Below, piece after piece: positions 44,017 to 56,641 of a stretch of 64,000 bases of DNA. A model generated the notes under the pieces. That model did no database searches, had not been told where the DNA came from, and worked only from the letters and a program-made list of their open reading frames with translations. The stretch spans positions 15,701,001 to 15,765,000 of the forward strand of contig NC_087093.1 of the NCBI RefSeq assembly GCF_963855985.1, given 5' to 3'. Position 1 is the stretch's first letter, and the number at the start of each line of letters is the position of its first letter. The DNA is from Ostrinia nubilalis (Eukaryota > Arthropoda > Insecta > Lepidoptera > Crambidae). The position numbers and the translations under genes were made by a program.

Positions 44017-44350
44017 CAGGGTTTCTCAAACTTTCGGCTCCACGAACCCCACTTAAAGTCTCCAGAGGACAACGAACCCCTGTTAAAGTTTTCAGGGGAC
44101 AATGAACCCCTTAACTAGCTATAATAGACCTAAAGAAAATAATAAAATTGACTATTGAAGAAAAATAAGGTTTTTATTTCAATAAAAGGTACCAAATAAA
44201 GTGCCAAAGAATTGTCTTTTTAATATGTGATTGATGTGCTTGTTTCTTGTCGCAAATGGAGTCAATTTTAGGAATGGTTTTGGACAAGATTTTACCATTA
44301 CGTAAATTTTGTCTAGTCGCGAACCCTATGGAGTCGCACAGCCCAAGGCG
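44017..44350 (+). mobile_element. hAT-like element terminus, truncated
   Basis: CAGGGTTTCTCAAACTTTCG followed by GCTCCACGAACCCC and two further ACGAACCCC / ATGAACCCC repeats is a classic hAT (Charlie-like) 5' terminal region. No matching GAGAAACCCTG-type end was found downstream, so the element is truncated or eroded. The right limit is approximate. Confidence 0.65.
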
Positions 44351-44359
44351 CGCGCGCAC

Positions 44360-46435
44360 TGGTGGCTTTGGTCATCGTGACAGTAGTCACGGTCAGTAGA
44401 CTCTTCATAGATGTAGAATATAATAAAAAGTAAGTATTACGTTGTCTCTCTTTTTCTCTTTATAAAAATGTAAAAGAGAAAGATACCCCGTTGACATCGG
44501 GGATTCACCACAAACCACTCCCCTCTTAACATAATATTTGACTTAGCTGGAAGGTTTTTACGACAACATTAGTGCAAGTCATCTTTGAAAAATAATTATT
44601 ATTGTCATGTTTTTTTCAACTTACCTTTAGCTGAATGTTGTTTTGGTATCTTTCAGGTTCCAATTTTGAAATGATTATTACTGAAAACATAACCGGAAAA
44701 ACTGAGCATAGACAGTCAATTGATTCACTTTTAATGTGAAGTCAGATAAACTCTTGAAATTCATTTCAGCCATAAAATATGTATTATTTTAAAACTGAAA
44801 AGTTTATCCTTTAATAATATGGTGACAGTGACGGTAAGTTATTGAATAAATAGATACAGAAGTTAATTTCAGCATTTCTGTTAGGGCCCATAAAGCATTA
44901 GTTTTTAAAGCGTCTGCGCACTTAGTCGGATTCGAAGCATTAAATATACTACAAAACTTGCAAGGTGACTTGCAAAAATGAATCATAAGAAGATGCACTG
45001 TTAAACAGTAATAATTTTAAATAATACTAAAACCTGAAGATAAAGATCAAAATTAATATCTTCAAAATCAATTTTTGACCAGCTATCAGTCAATCAAGAT
45101 TAGATGATATGATCGAAATATAAATTAATTTAATACCAACGGTACATACCAAAATGTGATTTACGAGTATAATGTAAACATTTGAAAATGATGCACAGAT
45201 CTCTACATTTAAACAATAAAATTCAGCAATTTTACTTTGGTTGACTGGTAGAAAATACCATCCGGCATTAAGTCTGCCACTGTACAATAATTAAGTGGAA
45301 GAAGTTTAATACACATTACACATAGGTAATCGTAAAAATAAAGTATCTAAAATAAAATTTCTATATTTCAGCAAGAGTTAAACTTTTGTCTAGGCCAACA
45401 ACAATGTCTATTTTACATAAGACTTAGTTCAATTAGAACTACAACTTGTAAATAATAAAATAAAGACACACTGCTGAGTGGATCATTTACATATTATTTT
45501 TAGCACTCACTGTAACCTCTCCGAAGTGAGTCAATGACTCGTGAACACTGAATACCAGTAAGTACATATAAACGAGGTGGGTATGTATGTACTTTTCAGA
45601 GACGATTTAAAATATTTTGCAAGAATTAGAGTTCATTTGTTTTTTCTTCTAATAATTAATTAAAACTCTAATTGGAAGAATATAATAAGCGCCAGTCATT
45701 TTTTCAGAATTTAAAGAACGTAAAAGATTTAAACCTACTTTTTATTTACAAGTATTTTTTAGCGAATGTTTCATGTTTTAGTAGATTGTCAGTTGTCTAT
45801 GTTAACTCTAACATTTAAAATAAAATAATGAATTTCTGTTTCAGCAACTGTTGAGATTTCAGGCGCTACATGGAAAAATGAGCCACATAGCAACAACAAA
45901 AATGACGATACTGAATGAATTCTTTATTTACTCTTTGCAAACACATTACATTACATTAGTACACGAAAGTTTAGATCTTACGATGTTTGAATGATTTTAA
46001 ATATAATTTTTCATCTGTAAAAATCTGAATTCAAAGATCAGCTAATGGAGTGCATAGTTAAATGACTTTGATACATTTGGTACAACATAAAAGCACTTTA
46101 GTTAACAAATGATAACATTTTAAACGGAACAATGAAATATTTTTCTCTTTTATGTAATAATTTAACTTTGATTTAAATTTTCCAATAACAGTGGTCAAAA
46201 TTTAATAACTGATCATTAGAAATATCATCACCGAATGACCTTTACCATAGTATTTTACTGAAAGTATTTATGAATAACTTGTACAGTAAGCCATCACACA
46301 AGTCCAAATAAAATATTTAGTACCTAGGCTCAGAAGGAGGAAAACAGCTAATAAATGTCGCGTAAAGAACACGAAATAGGCCTTTTCTCAGACACTAGGT
46401 AAATAAGGAAAACGACAAAGATTCATGACCTGGAT
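44360..46435. other. Unannotated AT-rich DNA
   Basis: No repeat of the families seen elsewhere and no ORF above about 65 codons. Confidence 0.4.
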
Positions 46436-46439
46436 TATG

Positions 46440-46814
46440 TCATGAATCTTTATATATAATATGGCTCTGGAACTCTCTGCCTGAAGAGACCAGGCAAGCG
46501 TCTAGTAAGTTTTCTTTTAAAAAATCTGTCCATAATCACTTCCTCAAAATGATCTCATCTTCATGAATTGTAATTTCAGTTTAACTCAATCATCTATTTT
46601 ATGTATGTATTTATTTATTATATATTTTATATATTATTTATGTATGTAGCATATTTGTTTTTGTTTTTCTTTCCTGCACTAGAAGTACCGCCAAACAAAT
46701 TTCTTTTCTGCTCAACCCAAAGGTAAACTGGTCGAGAATGCTTTAGTGCATTAAGTTCGCCTTATGTTCAAATTTATTTTGGCATAAAAGTTTAAATAAA
46801 TAAATAAATAAATA
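46440..46814 (+). mobile_element. LINE C-terminus and 3' UTR (CR1/Jockey-like)
   Basis: The plus frame reads WLWNSLPEETRQASSKFSF, then KKSVHNHFLKMISSS and a stop at about 46565. The LWNSLPxxxRxAxS...F(K) pattern is the usual extreme C-terminus of CR1/Jockey-type reverse transcriptases. A 3' UTR of about 250 bp follows and ends in a (TAAA)n run at 46791-46814. Only the last 40 residues or so of the polyprotein are present, so it is 5'-truncated. Confidence 0.82.
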
Positions 46815-48935
46815 TGTGTTTTGAGCTGGGTTCATTTACATGTGTTTATCTTGAATCTTATTGTGTTATGAGATTGAAATATGAGTATAATAAATACTTC
46901 TGTAGTAAAAAAATAAACTTATTTACGAAAAACTAAAAGAATATGTTTAAATACGAGTAACTTGAGAAAATGGAATTGCCTAAGGTGGGAATCGAACCCA
47001 TGATGAGGTGAAATAATAATGTAATAACAACGAAAAGAAAATGTATAAAACATAATAATAACATTCAATGTGTATTGGAAACTATTGTAGTTATGGATTA
47101 ATTAATGAATATTGGATTTTAAAATTTAAGCAAAATGATATTATTCTGTAATGGTACTATAAAAAGTAAGTATGCAGCTGGCTTAGGTAAATACATACCC
47201 AAATGGAATCATTCATGCAAAATTATATGCATGTCATCAAAACATACTATTTAACAACAAAAATAACATAACATCGGAATACTATTTGTTTATTTAAAGT
47301 CAACTAAAAAAATGATGACTCTACATTCATGCACAAGGAGGAAAACTACTTACTAATAATAAACACAAATTCATTGAAGAACATGACTCAGATTTTTGCA
47401 GACAGTTGCATAAAATATCTACTCATGCATTATTCTAAGAATAGTGTTATTTTGAATACAGTACCTACAAGTGATTCTATTGCTATATTACAATTTGCAA
47501 GATATGCAATAAGTAGATTTAGTAGGTAAGCATAATTAATCAAGAAAAACAAACTATGGTACAAATAGAATGAAAGAAAGAACTTGTAGATAAGTTTCTT
47601 TATCATGCATTAAAATAACCAAGCCAATACAAATAAAGAATAATACAATAAACAAAATAACATGTGAGTTTTCTAATCGTGCAAAATGAAACAGGGAAAG
47701 GGCGTTATTGGTAAACCATTTACTAATTGCAAAAGCAATTAATCATATTTTCAGCCGATAACCAATTAATAATTATTATCTTATAGAGCAACACGCATAC
47801 CCCGCCAAACATTCTTTGCAAATAAAAATACAAAGGATGATTAAAGTTTTCTCCTAATTAGAAATAATATTGAATAGACTATTACATTACTAAGCTAGAT
47901 AAGCTTGTAATCAAGTAACGCAAATCTTTACAAGGTCATCCCTGGAATTTGGAAAGTTTCAGCTCTTGTTTCTGTAAGAATCTTCCAAGAATTTGCTCTC
48001 CGAGCTAGACATATTTTTCAGAAGTTTAGTTTCCAAGAAATCCAGGCTCGTTTATAAGGTCATAATCATTGAACGCGAGACCCACGCCATGAGTCATGGT
48101 TTCGCAAATTTTGACCCAGAAAAAATTGGCAAGCCATTCTTAGCACGTCCGCATGTCACTTGATAACATTCAAGGTCCGAACGTTCTGATTAGATTCCTT
48201 TCGTGGAAGCGATTAATGGACTTCGATTTCATGCTCTGTATCTCTTTGTCCAGGTTTATGTTATTACTGTTAAGAAAAGAGCGCTTACTTTGCTACTGAC
48301 AAAGGATCGCCGAGAATAAACATGATTTATATTTGGAATAATGCTGAGACTTTTCCTAAGAACTTTCATTGAGACGTTTCAGGATTAAGCAGAAATGTTT
48401 GAGTTAATAATGAATGGAAAGACCCAAATGCGCAAATATTTCAAGCGTTGTATATTACTTAAAAGTCCTTGCAGAATGGACCTTGTGCAAAGTAGAAATC
48501 GAGTCAGGCGTTCGTAGAAACGCAAGCATTAAAGGCAATCAGCCGATCGTTTCGGCGCGCATCGCCAATTGAGGCCCGAAGATGACACATTCGTGCTTGG
48601 TCGGTTCAAATAAATTAACAGAATAATTTTCCTCGTGGACACTGGCATGCAACACAAAGAAAGCCACCGAACGCCACTCAATTTCGTTTCACTTTAATTC
48701 GAAATCTAACACGAAGAATTCTTTGCGTTCACTAAGACAATTAGACGCATTCCTGTGAGTCATCCACCCGAGACTTGTATTTTTATTGGCTGTTTGCATT
48801 ATGTATATCTTAGCCAAAGTAAGTATCCACACATGCGGGGTAAACGTGCCTTTATCACTCGGCCATAAAGTCCATTATGTACAGCCGTTTGCAAAGTTAT
48901 CAGTGCAAGGTGGTTTCGTACCAAAATGAGGCAAC
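46815..48935. other. Repeat-poor DNA upstream of the CpG-rich domain
   Basis: No transposon family from this window was found. From about 47.8 kb the composition becomes less AT-biased (for example 48060-48240 and 48530-48610). The lack of insertions next to a probable promoter fits a conserved regulatory region, but this is inference. Confidence 0.4.
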
Positions 48936-48939
48936 AGTT

Positions 48940-49930
48940 TTGAAATCACCTTGGTAATGACGGGGCCGCGAATTCGCGCGACGCTGTCACGCCGGCCAGC
49001 GACATCGACCGTTCCGCACACTCTTAGCGCTTTGTTCTTGAACTTTGTCTGACATCTTTACAAGCACATTCCATCCAAACCAGACTTTACTTAGCACAAA
49101 TCAATTTTACAACTAAAGCGGTCTCTACGCAAAATAATACATCTGAAACTCTACAGAATTTACTACAAGATTCGTACAGGAAAACCGGCGGCAGCCGCCT
49201 GTCGAAAAATATACAAAACCAGTTTTAGCTGCTTTTGTTCAGATCTTTCGGTGGGAAGTTCGATGACCAATGCAAATGTGGTGTGGGCTGTACGCGTGTG
49301 CGAATTTAGGTGCGAGGGTGGAGCCAGGGAGGGGTGCCGTGCAGCTGCAGGTCATCAACCGAGATCTCGCGTGACTCACCGCGCTCTTTGTCCTCGCCCA
49401 CGGCGCTACGTACCTCTGCTCCTCCACCACGTGCGCACTTCACCACGTGTTCGCCTCACTGCCTGCACGGACGACAACCGCCGACACGGTAAGTGTACTC
49501 CAACAAGCGCCTGGAACGATCATCACCAGAGCACCTGATGAAGTACAATGGGCGTGCGGCGGTTCCGAGCTGGTTCGGGATCTTCGGTCGGCGGGTTGAG
49601 GCGGAGGCCCCGCGCGCTACTTCAGGTACCTGACTCTGTGAGGACAGCCCCGGCGCCGGAGTAGCGCGCGGCGCCGCCGCCTGCTCCTATTAATAGCGCG
49701 GGTCGGAGCGGAGAGGCGTGAGTCTCCGTGCTCGGTCGGGGCTCGACTGCACCTCGGAGCCGAGCCGCGTCCCCCGCGCGCCGCCAGACGTCAGCTGACC
49801 GCGCTGCACCGGCCCTGACATTGGCGCGCCCGCCGCCGCGCGGGAGGCGAGGTCGCTGACCCCGCCCGCGGAAGCCTCCTCGCGAATCTGCGCCCGCCCC
49901 CCACCCCGCAACGTCACTCATCCTCCGACA
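48940..49930. promoter_or_regulatory. CpG-rich domain, probable promoter
   Basis: About 1 kb is strikingly rich in G+C and CpG against an AT-rich background. Its densest part is 49540-49930, and it starts with CGGGGCCGCGAATTCGCGCG near 48961. No transposon ends or tandem structure explain it. A good splice donor on the plus strand lies within it. ORFs on both strands (49251-49538 plus, 49622-49921 minus) are probably consequences of composition. It is most likely the promoter and 5' UTR exon(s) of a gene, perhaps developmental given the surrounding single-copy DNA; the direction is not settled. Confidence 0.6.
49251..49488 (+). other. Candidate first exon ending at a splice donor
   Basis: ACACGGTAAGTGTAC at 49484-49498 matches the GTAAGT donor consensus, placing an exon end at 49488. 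The frame containing ATG 49263-49265 stays open to this donor and would encode MTNANVVWAVRVCEF and so on to DDNRRH, a peptide that I do not recognise. It may be untranslated leader instead. The 5' limit given is the start of the open frame, not a mapped transcription start. Confidence 0.35.
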
Positions 49931-49934
49931 TTCA

Positions 49935-52640
49935 GCAACTTAGACGCTCAATGATGTCGAGGAAATGTAGCAGTACCAGCGTAGCCAAGCGTCATTGTCG
50001 CCGAATGTTTACATGTCGCGGCTGGCGTCATCGAGCAGTAATATATGTGAATCATATTCAATTGTCGTTGTTGTGGCCCCGTATCTTATCTGGTTGGCGA
50101 ATTTTTTGCAATTCCAACGTACAATTCGTACCTACAGTTTGTGCCGAGGCCGTATCTTAGCCTTAATTAGGCCATAGAACTATTTTTTAATTGGATCTGT
50201 ATTCCATGGTAGGTATAGAGTCGCTGGAAGGTGACCCGTTTTGACATTGTCTGAAGCGGTGTAGGCAATATAATGATCGTTTAATGTTTATTCGTAGATA
50301 ATTGGATAAAACGGATAGAGTTCCTGACAAACGACTCTACATAAAGGGCAATGGGAATATTAATCTCGTTGAGTCGTTTTAGTGAAACGGATACTCTTTG
50401 TAGCTTATAACAAAGTATTGGGATGCCTCAAAGCTAAGAAATTATATTCAGAATATACAAACTTCTATCTTTAAATTGAGATAAGCCTTGCAGAAGGACT
50501 CGCACTAGCTTGATTTGGCTAGTATCATGCTACGGAACATTCCACTGTTGACAAATTAGTTGCCATAATTGATAAATTTTGTCACGTCTGCTTCTAAAAT
50601 AGCCAAAAAGGTATGAACCATCCATTTAAACGCTATCAAAATAACTAGTTGATTACTTACATTAAATGCATCAAATAACAACCCCTCATAATGATCTGTT
50701 CATCGCACTTGCTCCCTGAGTGACAGCAATTAATGACACGCGACCTTCTCTCACTTTCAATGTTTATACAAACTCCCAGGGGAATTCTTCATCTTTAGTA
50801 AACAGGTTTAGACTAAACTACATTTGTGAGGCTTCGTTAGAAGTTTTAAAATTTTGATTGCTTTTTAAAAAAAATGAAATTTCTTTTACCGAGTTGTTGT
50901 AAATAAAAAGATTGGTACTCGCCAGCCCTGCGCAGAATCTATTGCTCAATAAACAAAGAAAACATAGCAACAAATTAAAGAACAAACGTATCATCAACAT
51001 AAATCTCACTATAAATAAACAAGTGACGACGTCCTTACTCGGTGAACAGTCAATCGAGTTCACACAGTTCACATTGAGGAGACAACGACACGACCTAACC
51101 TAGGGCACGAGAATGACCTCAAATGTTTTTGAGCCCTAAGGTCAAAGGATAGGGACCGTTCTCTCGTTCTACCAACCCTGCACACAACAACGCCTATCCC
51201 TTACCCTCTGCCCAAATCAGACAAGGATAGAGGCAGCCAGAAAAATAAAAGGCAATCGCCCAGACAGGCTTCGAATTCTACCAGTTTTAAGGCTCCGGCC
51301 GATTGAGATTTTTCGTATGATTTCGATTTTGATGCTAATTTTGCTCAGAAGTTTTGGCTTAGGTAGACAAAGGTACGGGGAATTTTAAATTTAATTAGCT
51401 TGCTTTTTCGCGAAACTTATCGTGGGTACACAATAATTAATAAGCAGAAAACACAGGAATAGGTACCTGCCTTTCATAATAGAATCAGTTGAATTAACAT
51501 TTTAATAATTAGTCTACCAACATCCGCCTTAAGTAGGTAATTACAAAAGTTTAGGTACCTACGCATACAATTTTAGACATTAACTTAGATAGGTATAAAT
51601 TCCAAGTTGCTAACATCATTAAGCAACAACTTGGAATTACAAACCCTTTATAAGCTAATTTGGAATTTTATACCTTACATAAAAAGTTCTGCATCTCTAT
51701 GCGTGCCTAAATGGCTGCGTGTTAAAAATAGCCATTTGACCACTGAGCAGTCAACCATTAATTTGTTGGATCTATGAATTGTATGAGTTACGCCACCCCT
51801 GGGACTATAATGTCGTTATGTCAATCGAGTCAGGCAGGCTTGTATAGGTATAGGATATTATGATAGAGAAAGATTGGATAGTCTGTTCCTTTTCACTGAT
51901 TTTTCGTTTTGCAATCAAAGATAGGTTTATTCTATTATAATAAAAATGAATCGCAAAATGTGTTGGTAAGCGCATAACTCGACAGCGCCTGGAGTCCTGG
52001 ACCAATTTTACCAATTGTTTTTTTAATGTTTGTTGAAGTCCAAGGATGGTTTTTACGGCGAGAAAAATTCGAATAGTTTCTGGGAAAACCCTAAACACAG
52101 CCCTTTTATCACGCGGGCGAATTCATAATAAAAATCTTTTGAATTAAATCGTGAAATTTAACCACTTTTTATCATTGAAGTTTTAAAATGTAGATTCTAT
52201 AAAAAACAACAATTCTTTTACTTGACATAGGATTCGAAGTTTATTCGTAAGTATTAGGTTCCGTTTGTTCCCAAAAAGATACAAACTTTTTAATTATCCA
52301 TATTTCGTCTACAAGACATAACAAGCTATAAAGCTGTCACGTTAATAAGTAACTGAATCTGAAGTCCGAAGACTGCGAAATCTCATACATTCATACATAC
52401 AGGTGGAACCGGGAGATTTATGAAACGGAACATAATTTCTAAGCAACCGGTTTATTTACGGCCTTGCGACTAGACAATTAAGCACATAACACTGCAACAC
52501 AGGAAGTAGAGACAGTGGGTGCTGTCCATACGAACATCTATAAAAATTCACAAAAATATAGCTTAAACGCACACTGACGACAAAGTTTCATGGGCCATGC
52601 CTGAAAATAATAACTTTTATTTAATATTTTAACGACTTCA
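49935..52640. other. Mostly single-copy DNA with one palindrome
   Basis: No transposon family recognised. At 51598-51609 and 51627-51638, AATTCCAAGTTG and CAACTTGGAATT form a perfect 12-bp stem with a 17-nt loop. About 51090-51300 holds a more GC-balanced stretch with TAGGGACC and CAGACAGGCTTCGAATTCTA (weak B-box-like). No coding sequence supported. Confidence 0.4.
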
Positions 52641-52643
52641 AAG

Positions 52644-52868
52644 TCCGTCCGTCCGTTTCAGCCGAAAGACGTCCACTGCTGGACAAAGGCCTCCCCCAAG
52701 GATTTCCACAAAGACTGGTCCTGCGCCGCTCGCATCCAGGCACCTCCCGCGTCCTTCATCAGATCGTCGGTCCACCTAGTGGGAGGCCTGCCCACGCTAC
52801 GTCTTCCGGCTCGTGGTCGCCACTCAAGAACTTTCCTGCCCCAGCGGCCATCAACTCTACGAGCTATG
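52644..52868 (-). mobile_element. RTE-type LINE C-terminal fragment, second subfamily
   Basis: The minus strand reads RRVDGRWGRKVLEWRPRAG, GRPPTRWTDDLMKDAGGAW, MRAAQDQSLWKSLGEAFVQ, QWTSFG and a stop followed by GCTGAAACGGACGGACGG. The frame is intact over 74 codons. It is 5'-truncated. Same subfamily as 22252-22640 and 24475-24636. Confidence 0.9.
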
Positions 52869-53126
52869 TGTATGTGCCTCAAAGTCCATCTACTTAAGAT
52901 ATTTTAGTGAATTTCGTGCTCTTTCAGCCAAGCCATACCATCTCTGTCGGTGTCATGTTATTTGTTTTGCTTTTAAATTATGAGCACTTTAGTTTTAGTC
53001 GTTCTTTACATAGAGACTAGGATAAAATAGTGTAATATCTAGCTTATTTTCATTGTTACGCTATAAAAACTTAGATAAACTTTATTAGTTTATCAAATTA
53101 TACTTGTTTAGTTACTTATGTATGTC

Positions 53127-53257
53127 ACCGTAAAATTGTGAATTCCGTCAGATTGTAATCTGACGTAGTTAAATTACAATCTAACCTAACCTAACCCACT
53201 GTTGGTTTACAATCTAACGCGTTATATTATAAACTGACAGAGTTCGCAATTTCACGA
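53127..53257. repeat. Foldback element with short CCTAA run
   Basis: CCGTAAAATTGTGAATTCCG and CGCAATTTCACGATAA are imperfect inverted ends. Inside are a CAGATTGTAATCTG palindrome, repeats of TTACAATCTAAC, and (CCTAA)3. Non-coding. Confidence 0.65.
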
Positions 53258-53259
53258 TA

Positions 53260-54490
53260 ATATAAATAAGTAGAGACGCAAAATTGTAGGTGCCAGTCGA
53301 CTCTTTAGTTTTGTTATGGCTTAATTTATTTCAAGCAGGCTATTTTATTAAAGCTGCGTGGTTATTTAGATTAAAATACTTGACAATTTCGTGTTTTGAC
53401 TAAGCCTGCTGTTTCATCGTACGTTGTGTTGTAATGCTCAAGTCGCGTTTATAATTAGTTTTTAACCAATTAGCGGCTTCCCAATAGTCCAACTGAACAA
53501 TCAAATCCCATATTAACCCGACTGCATAAAGGAAGAAGAGTTTTCATGCACTATGTTTGGTATTTACTTCGCCATCTTTCACCCTTCAATCTTCAATCAA
53601 ACGATAAAATTAATGGAGATCATCTTATTAATTTAAATATTTTACATATTTTTCGTGGTCCCATCTAGTCCCAAACTAACTCGAATACCTGCCTCTACAT
53701 TATAGGGGATTTCTGATTATTAAAAATCCTAAGGATAGGGATGAACCGCCGCAAGCGGTAAGGGATAGTGATCCCGATTGAGTCAATTTAAAGACAATTT
53801 TTAATAAACTGGTTCACTGTTGTAGCAAAAAAAGCGTTGTTTATCTCGTAGCACAAGGATATAGTTTTTTCTTCATGACAATGAACTATGTTGTGTGTGA
53901 TGCAAATCGATTTATACGTTACTATGACTGACTGACAGACAGGATCTGGTAGTTCTGATGCCTTTGTCTGACACCAGGTGAAGTTTTATTACTTGTAACG
54001 TATACCTACTTACTCTTATTAAAAACGTATTAAAAAACTGTGTAACTAATTCCATGGCTAGACAAGGCAGCTCTACCTTTTAAGAAGGCAAGATCCTAAA
54101 AAAATGGGCGTTATCGAAATGAAAAAATGTGATCCGAAGAGTTACCTTGGAGCGAGGTCATTAGCTCCGAGATTAGCTGCTGACGTCACGGCGCAATTAG
54201 TGATAATGATAATTTACGTAGCCAACACCTAGTGAGAGCTGATAAAATGATTTATGCCAGGCCGTGCCACGGGACGCAAATTCTTATCTATGAAAGTAGG
54301 TATAAGTACGTAAGTATTTAATTAACTGTGATCGAGGCAATATTGATCACAATTATTTGCTTGAAATTATCATGGCCTCCATTTTTGGCCAAAAAGACAA
54401 GGTTTCTTTCTATGGTATGACCACTGCCTAGTGTTAGGGTCTTGAATTGTCAAGTGCGCTAACTACACATAGGTATGAATTCCACCTACC
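53260..54490. other. Unannotated DNA
   Basis: A TGACGTCA core at 54181 is the only site noted. No supported ORF or repeat. Confidence 0.4.
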
Positions 54491-54498
54491 TCCTAGAT

Positions 54499-56352
54499 TA
54501 GGGTTTGTACCCGGGTTATCCCGGAACCGAAAGAACCGGGAAAACCCGGGTTTTTTCGACAGCTTAAGAACCGGGTTTTAAAAATTCAAAACCCGGTTCT
54601 TTCGGTACTTTCGGGTTTTGCATAGATGTCTAAAATATGTTATAGGTAATAGGCATGAGTCGTCACAAGAAAATTGCGAACGTATAGAGAACCTAAAGAT
54701 ATCAGATTAGCTACTAATAAAGGTTACCTACTTATTGGTTTTGTACTTTGTTTTTTTTTAAGAGATATGTAAATATTTTAAGCATTTTTCTTACAATTTT
54801 TTTTAAATCACTGGCACATTTTTGTTTGCGCTTACGCTGCGACAGGTTATACAGAAGATTGAGGACTATAACTTGCCACTATGCTTGGCGTTCGTAGACT
54901 ATGAGAAGGTCTTCGATTCGATCGGGTCTTGGGCAGTGTTTACAGTCTCTTCAGCGGTGCCCTATTGACTATCGGTATATCGAGGTGCTGAAGTGCTTGT
55001 ACAAAAACGCCACCATGTCGGTCCGAGTACAGGAGCAGAGCACGAGGACGATTCCTCTGCACTCTGCAGTGAGGCGTAAGGCAGGGAGATGTTATATCTC
55101 CTAAACTGTTCACCACTGCATTGGAAGACGCTTTCAAACTCCTTGAATGGAATGGATTCGGCATAAACATTAATGGCGAGTACATCACTCACCTTCGGTT
55201 TGCCCACGATACTGATTGTGGTCATGGCAGAATCGTTGTAAGATCTTGGCACAATGCTCAAAGACCTTAATCGAGTTTCCTAACAGGTAGGCCTGAGGAT
55301 GAATATGGACAAAATAAAGCTTATGTCCAATGTCCATGTTGCGCCCTACCCAGTTTCGGTTGGGAGCTCAATCCTTCGAGATTGTTGACAAGTATGTCTA
55401 CCTCGGACAAACGATCCAGCTAGGTAGGTCGAATTTCGAAAAGGGGGTCAATCGTCGAATCCAACTCGGCTAGGCAGCGTTCGGGAAACTACGCAACATC
55501 TTTTCATCCAAAATACCTCAGTGCCTGAAGACGAAAGTCTACAACCAATGTGTGTTACCAGTGATGACTTACGGCTCGGAAACGTGGCCTCTCACTATAA
55601 GCCTTATACAGAAGCTCAAAGTTGCACAGCGTGCTATGGAGAGGGCTATGCTCGGTGTTTCTTTACGAGATCGAATCAGAAATGAGGAGATGTCCTCCTT
55701 CCTTCTCCTCATTTCTATGTCAGCGGACTCAGCGGACATAGCCCGACGCGGACGCAGAACTGACGGCCGTTGGGGCAGGAAGGTCCTGAAATGGAGGCCG
55801 CGTACCGGAAAACGCAGCGTGGAACGTCCACCCACAAGGTGGACCGACGACATCATAAAGGTAGCAGGGAAGCGCTGGACGCAGGCCGCTACCAATCGAT
55901 CAACATGGAAAGCATTGGGGGAGGTTAATGTTCAGCAGTGGACGTCCTATCCTATGGTTTAAATGATGATGATGATGATATTTTTTTGTAAGAGTTGGCA
56001 ACACTGACTCTTTTATTTGCTTTGCATCTGACAGTCAATATACCTATAAATAGTCAAATATATCGTTAAGTTGGATGAAAAAGACTGATTGTTGTACCTC
56101 AATTGAAAACTAATTATTTTACTTCTTTTTATTTTTGGGAGTAGAATTTAGTAAAAATAGAAAAATATTGTTAATCATGTTTGTTGATTATTCCTAGTCT
56201 ATTCAAAGAAGTGTTATTTCAATAAAAAAACATAATCAAAATATTGTTTTTTTGGAACCGAAAGAACCGAAAAAACCGGGGCTCCCGGTTCTCATGACCA
56301 CCAGACCCGAAAAACCCGGTTCCTCAAACCAGAACCGATTCTGCATTCCCTA
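54499..56352. mobile_element. hAT-like element (1.85 kb) with perfect 8-bp TSD
   Basis: Left end TAGGGTTTGTACCCGGG and right end CTGCATTCCCTA are short, imperfect inverted termini. Both subterminal zones are full of AACCGAAAGAACCGGG / CCCGGTTCTTTCGG repeats in both orientations. TCCTAGAT lies directly outside each end (54491-54498 and 56353-56360), a perfect 8-bp duplication, diagnostic for hAT or a similar superfamily. The interior is mostly an RTE fragment (54838-55972), so the element itself is non-autonomous and was hit by a LINE, or captured one. Confidence 0.9.
54838..55972 (+). pseudogene. Decayed RTE-type reverse transcriptase (3' part)
   Basis: This is the longest LINE fragment in the window. 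Across several frames it shows CLAFVDYEKVFDSIGSW (RT motif A, with FVDYEKAFDSI usual), LRFAHDTDC (catalytic FADD box with one Asp lost), LKTKVYNQCVLPVMTYGSET, LKVAQRAMERAMLGVSLRDR, and the usual C-terminus with RPPTRWTDDIIKVAGKRW and VQQWTSY, then an ATGATGATGATGA tail at 55960-55972. Frameshifts and stops break it near 54966, 55100 and 55280-55480, and a short block (MSSFLLLISMSADSAD) replaces the RKRTKVADI segment. The 55552-55962 part is still open for 136 codons. It is non-functional and lies wholly inside the hAT-like element. Confidence 0.9.
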
Positions 56353-56641
56353 TCCTAGATATCTAACCGAAAACTACAAATAAAGTGGACCAAAAAAAAT
56401 AGAGGACTTGTAAAAATAAGTTTTTTTATTCGAAGACCTCTCACACGCGGTTCCCAGATGAGCAATATATTTAGGTACGTGATGCCTTTCTGTAGTCTAG
56501 GTCTTACCTAGCACTTAAGATCAAACTAAAGTGAACGAAGTTTAATAAGCGTGATAAAGAAAACTCCATCGACCATCTTAAACCTAAGGGAGAGCCCAAC
56601 GGCGTTTTCGCACTATATCCAAATCAGGTAAAATAAAGGTC

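Noticed and set aside
46528..46560. Minus-strand TGAGATCATTTTGA resembling the bantam microRNA
   Set aside because: It lies within the C-terminal coding part of a LINE (…HNHFLKMISSS) on the other strand, and no partner arm for a hairpin is present.
49622..49921. Gly/Arg/Ala-rich minus-strand ORF as a protein gene
   Set aside because: It is open because of extreme GC content. Overlapping frames are also open, and no domain or codon bias supports it.
53177..53200. Interstitial telomeric repeat (TTAGG)n
   Set aside because: Only about three CCTAA units, embedded in a foldback element; too short to indicate a telomeric origin.
55569..55895. 108-codon minus ORF
   Set aside because: Antisense shadow of the RTE C-terminus at 54838-55972. 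The same shadow peptide appears antisense to the copies at 2.9 and 25.4 kb.
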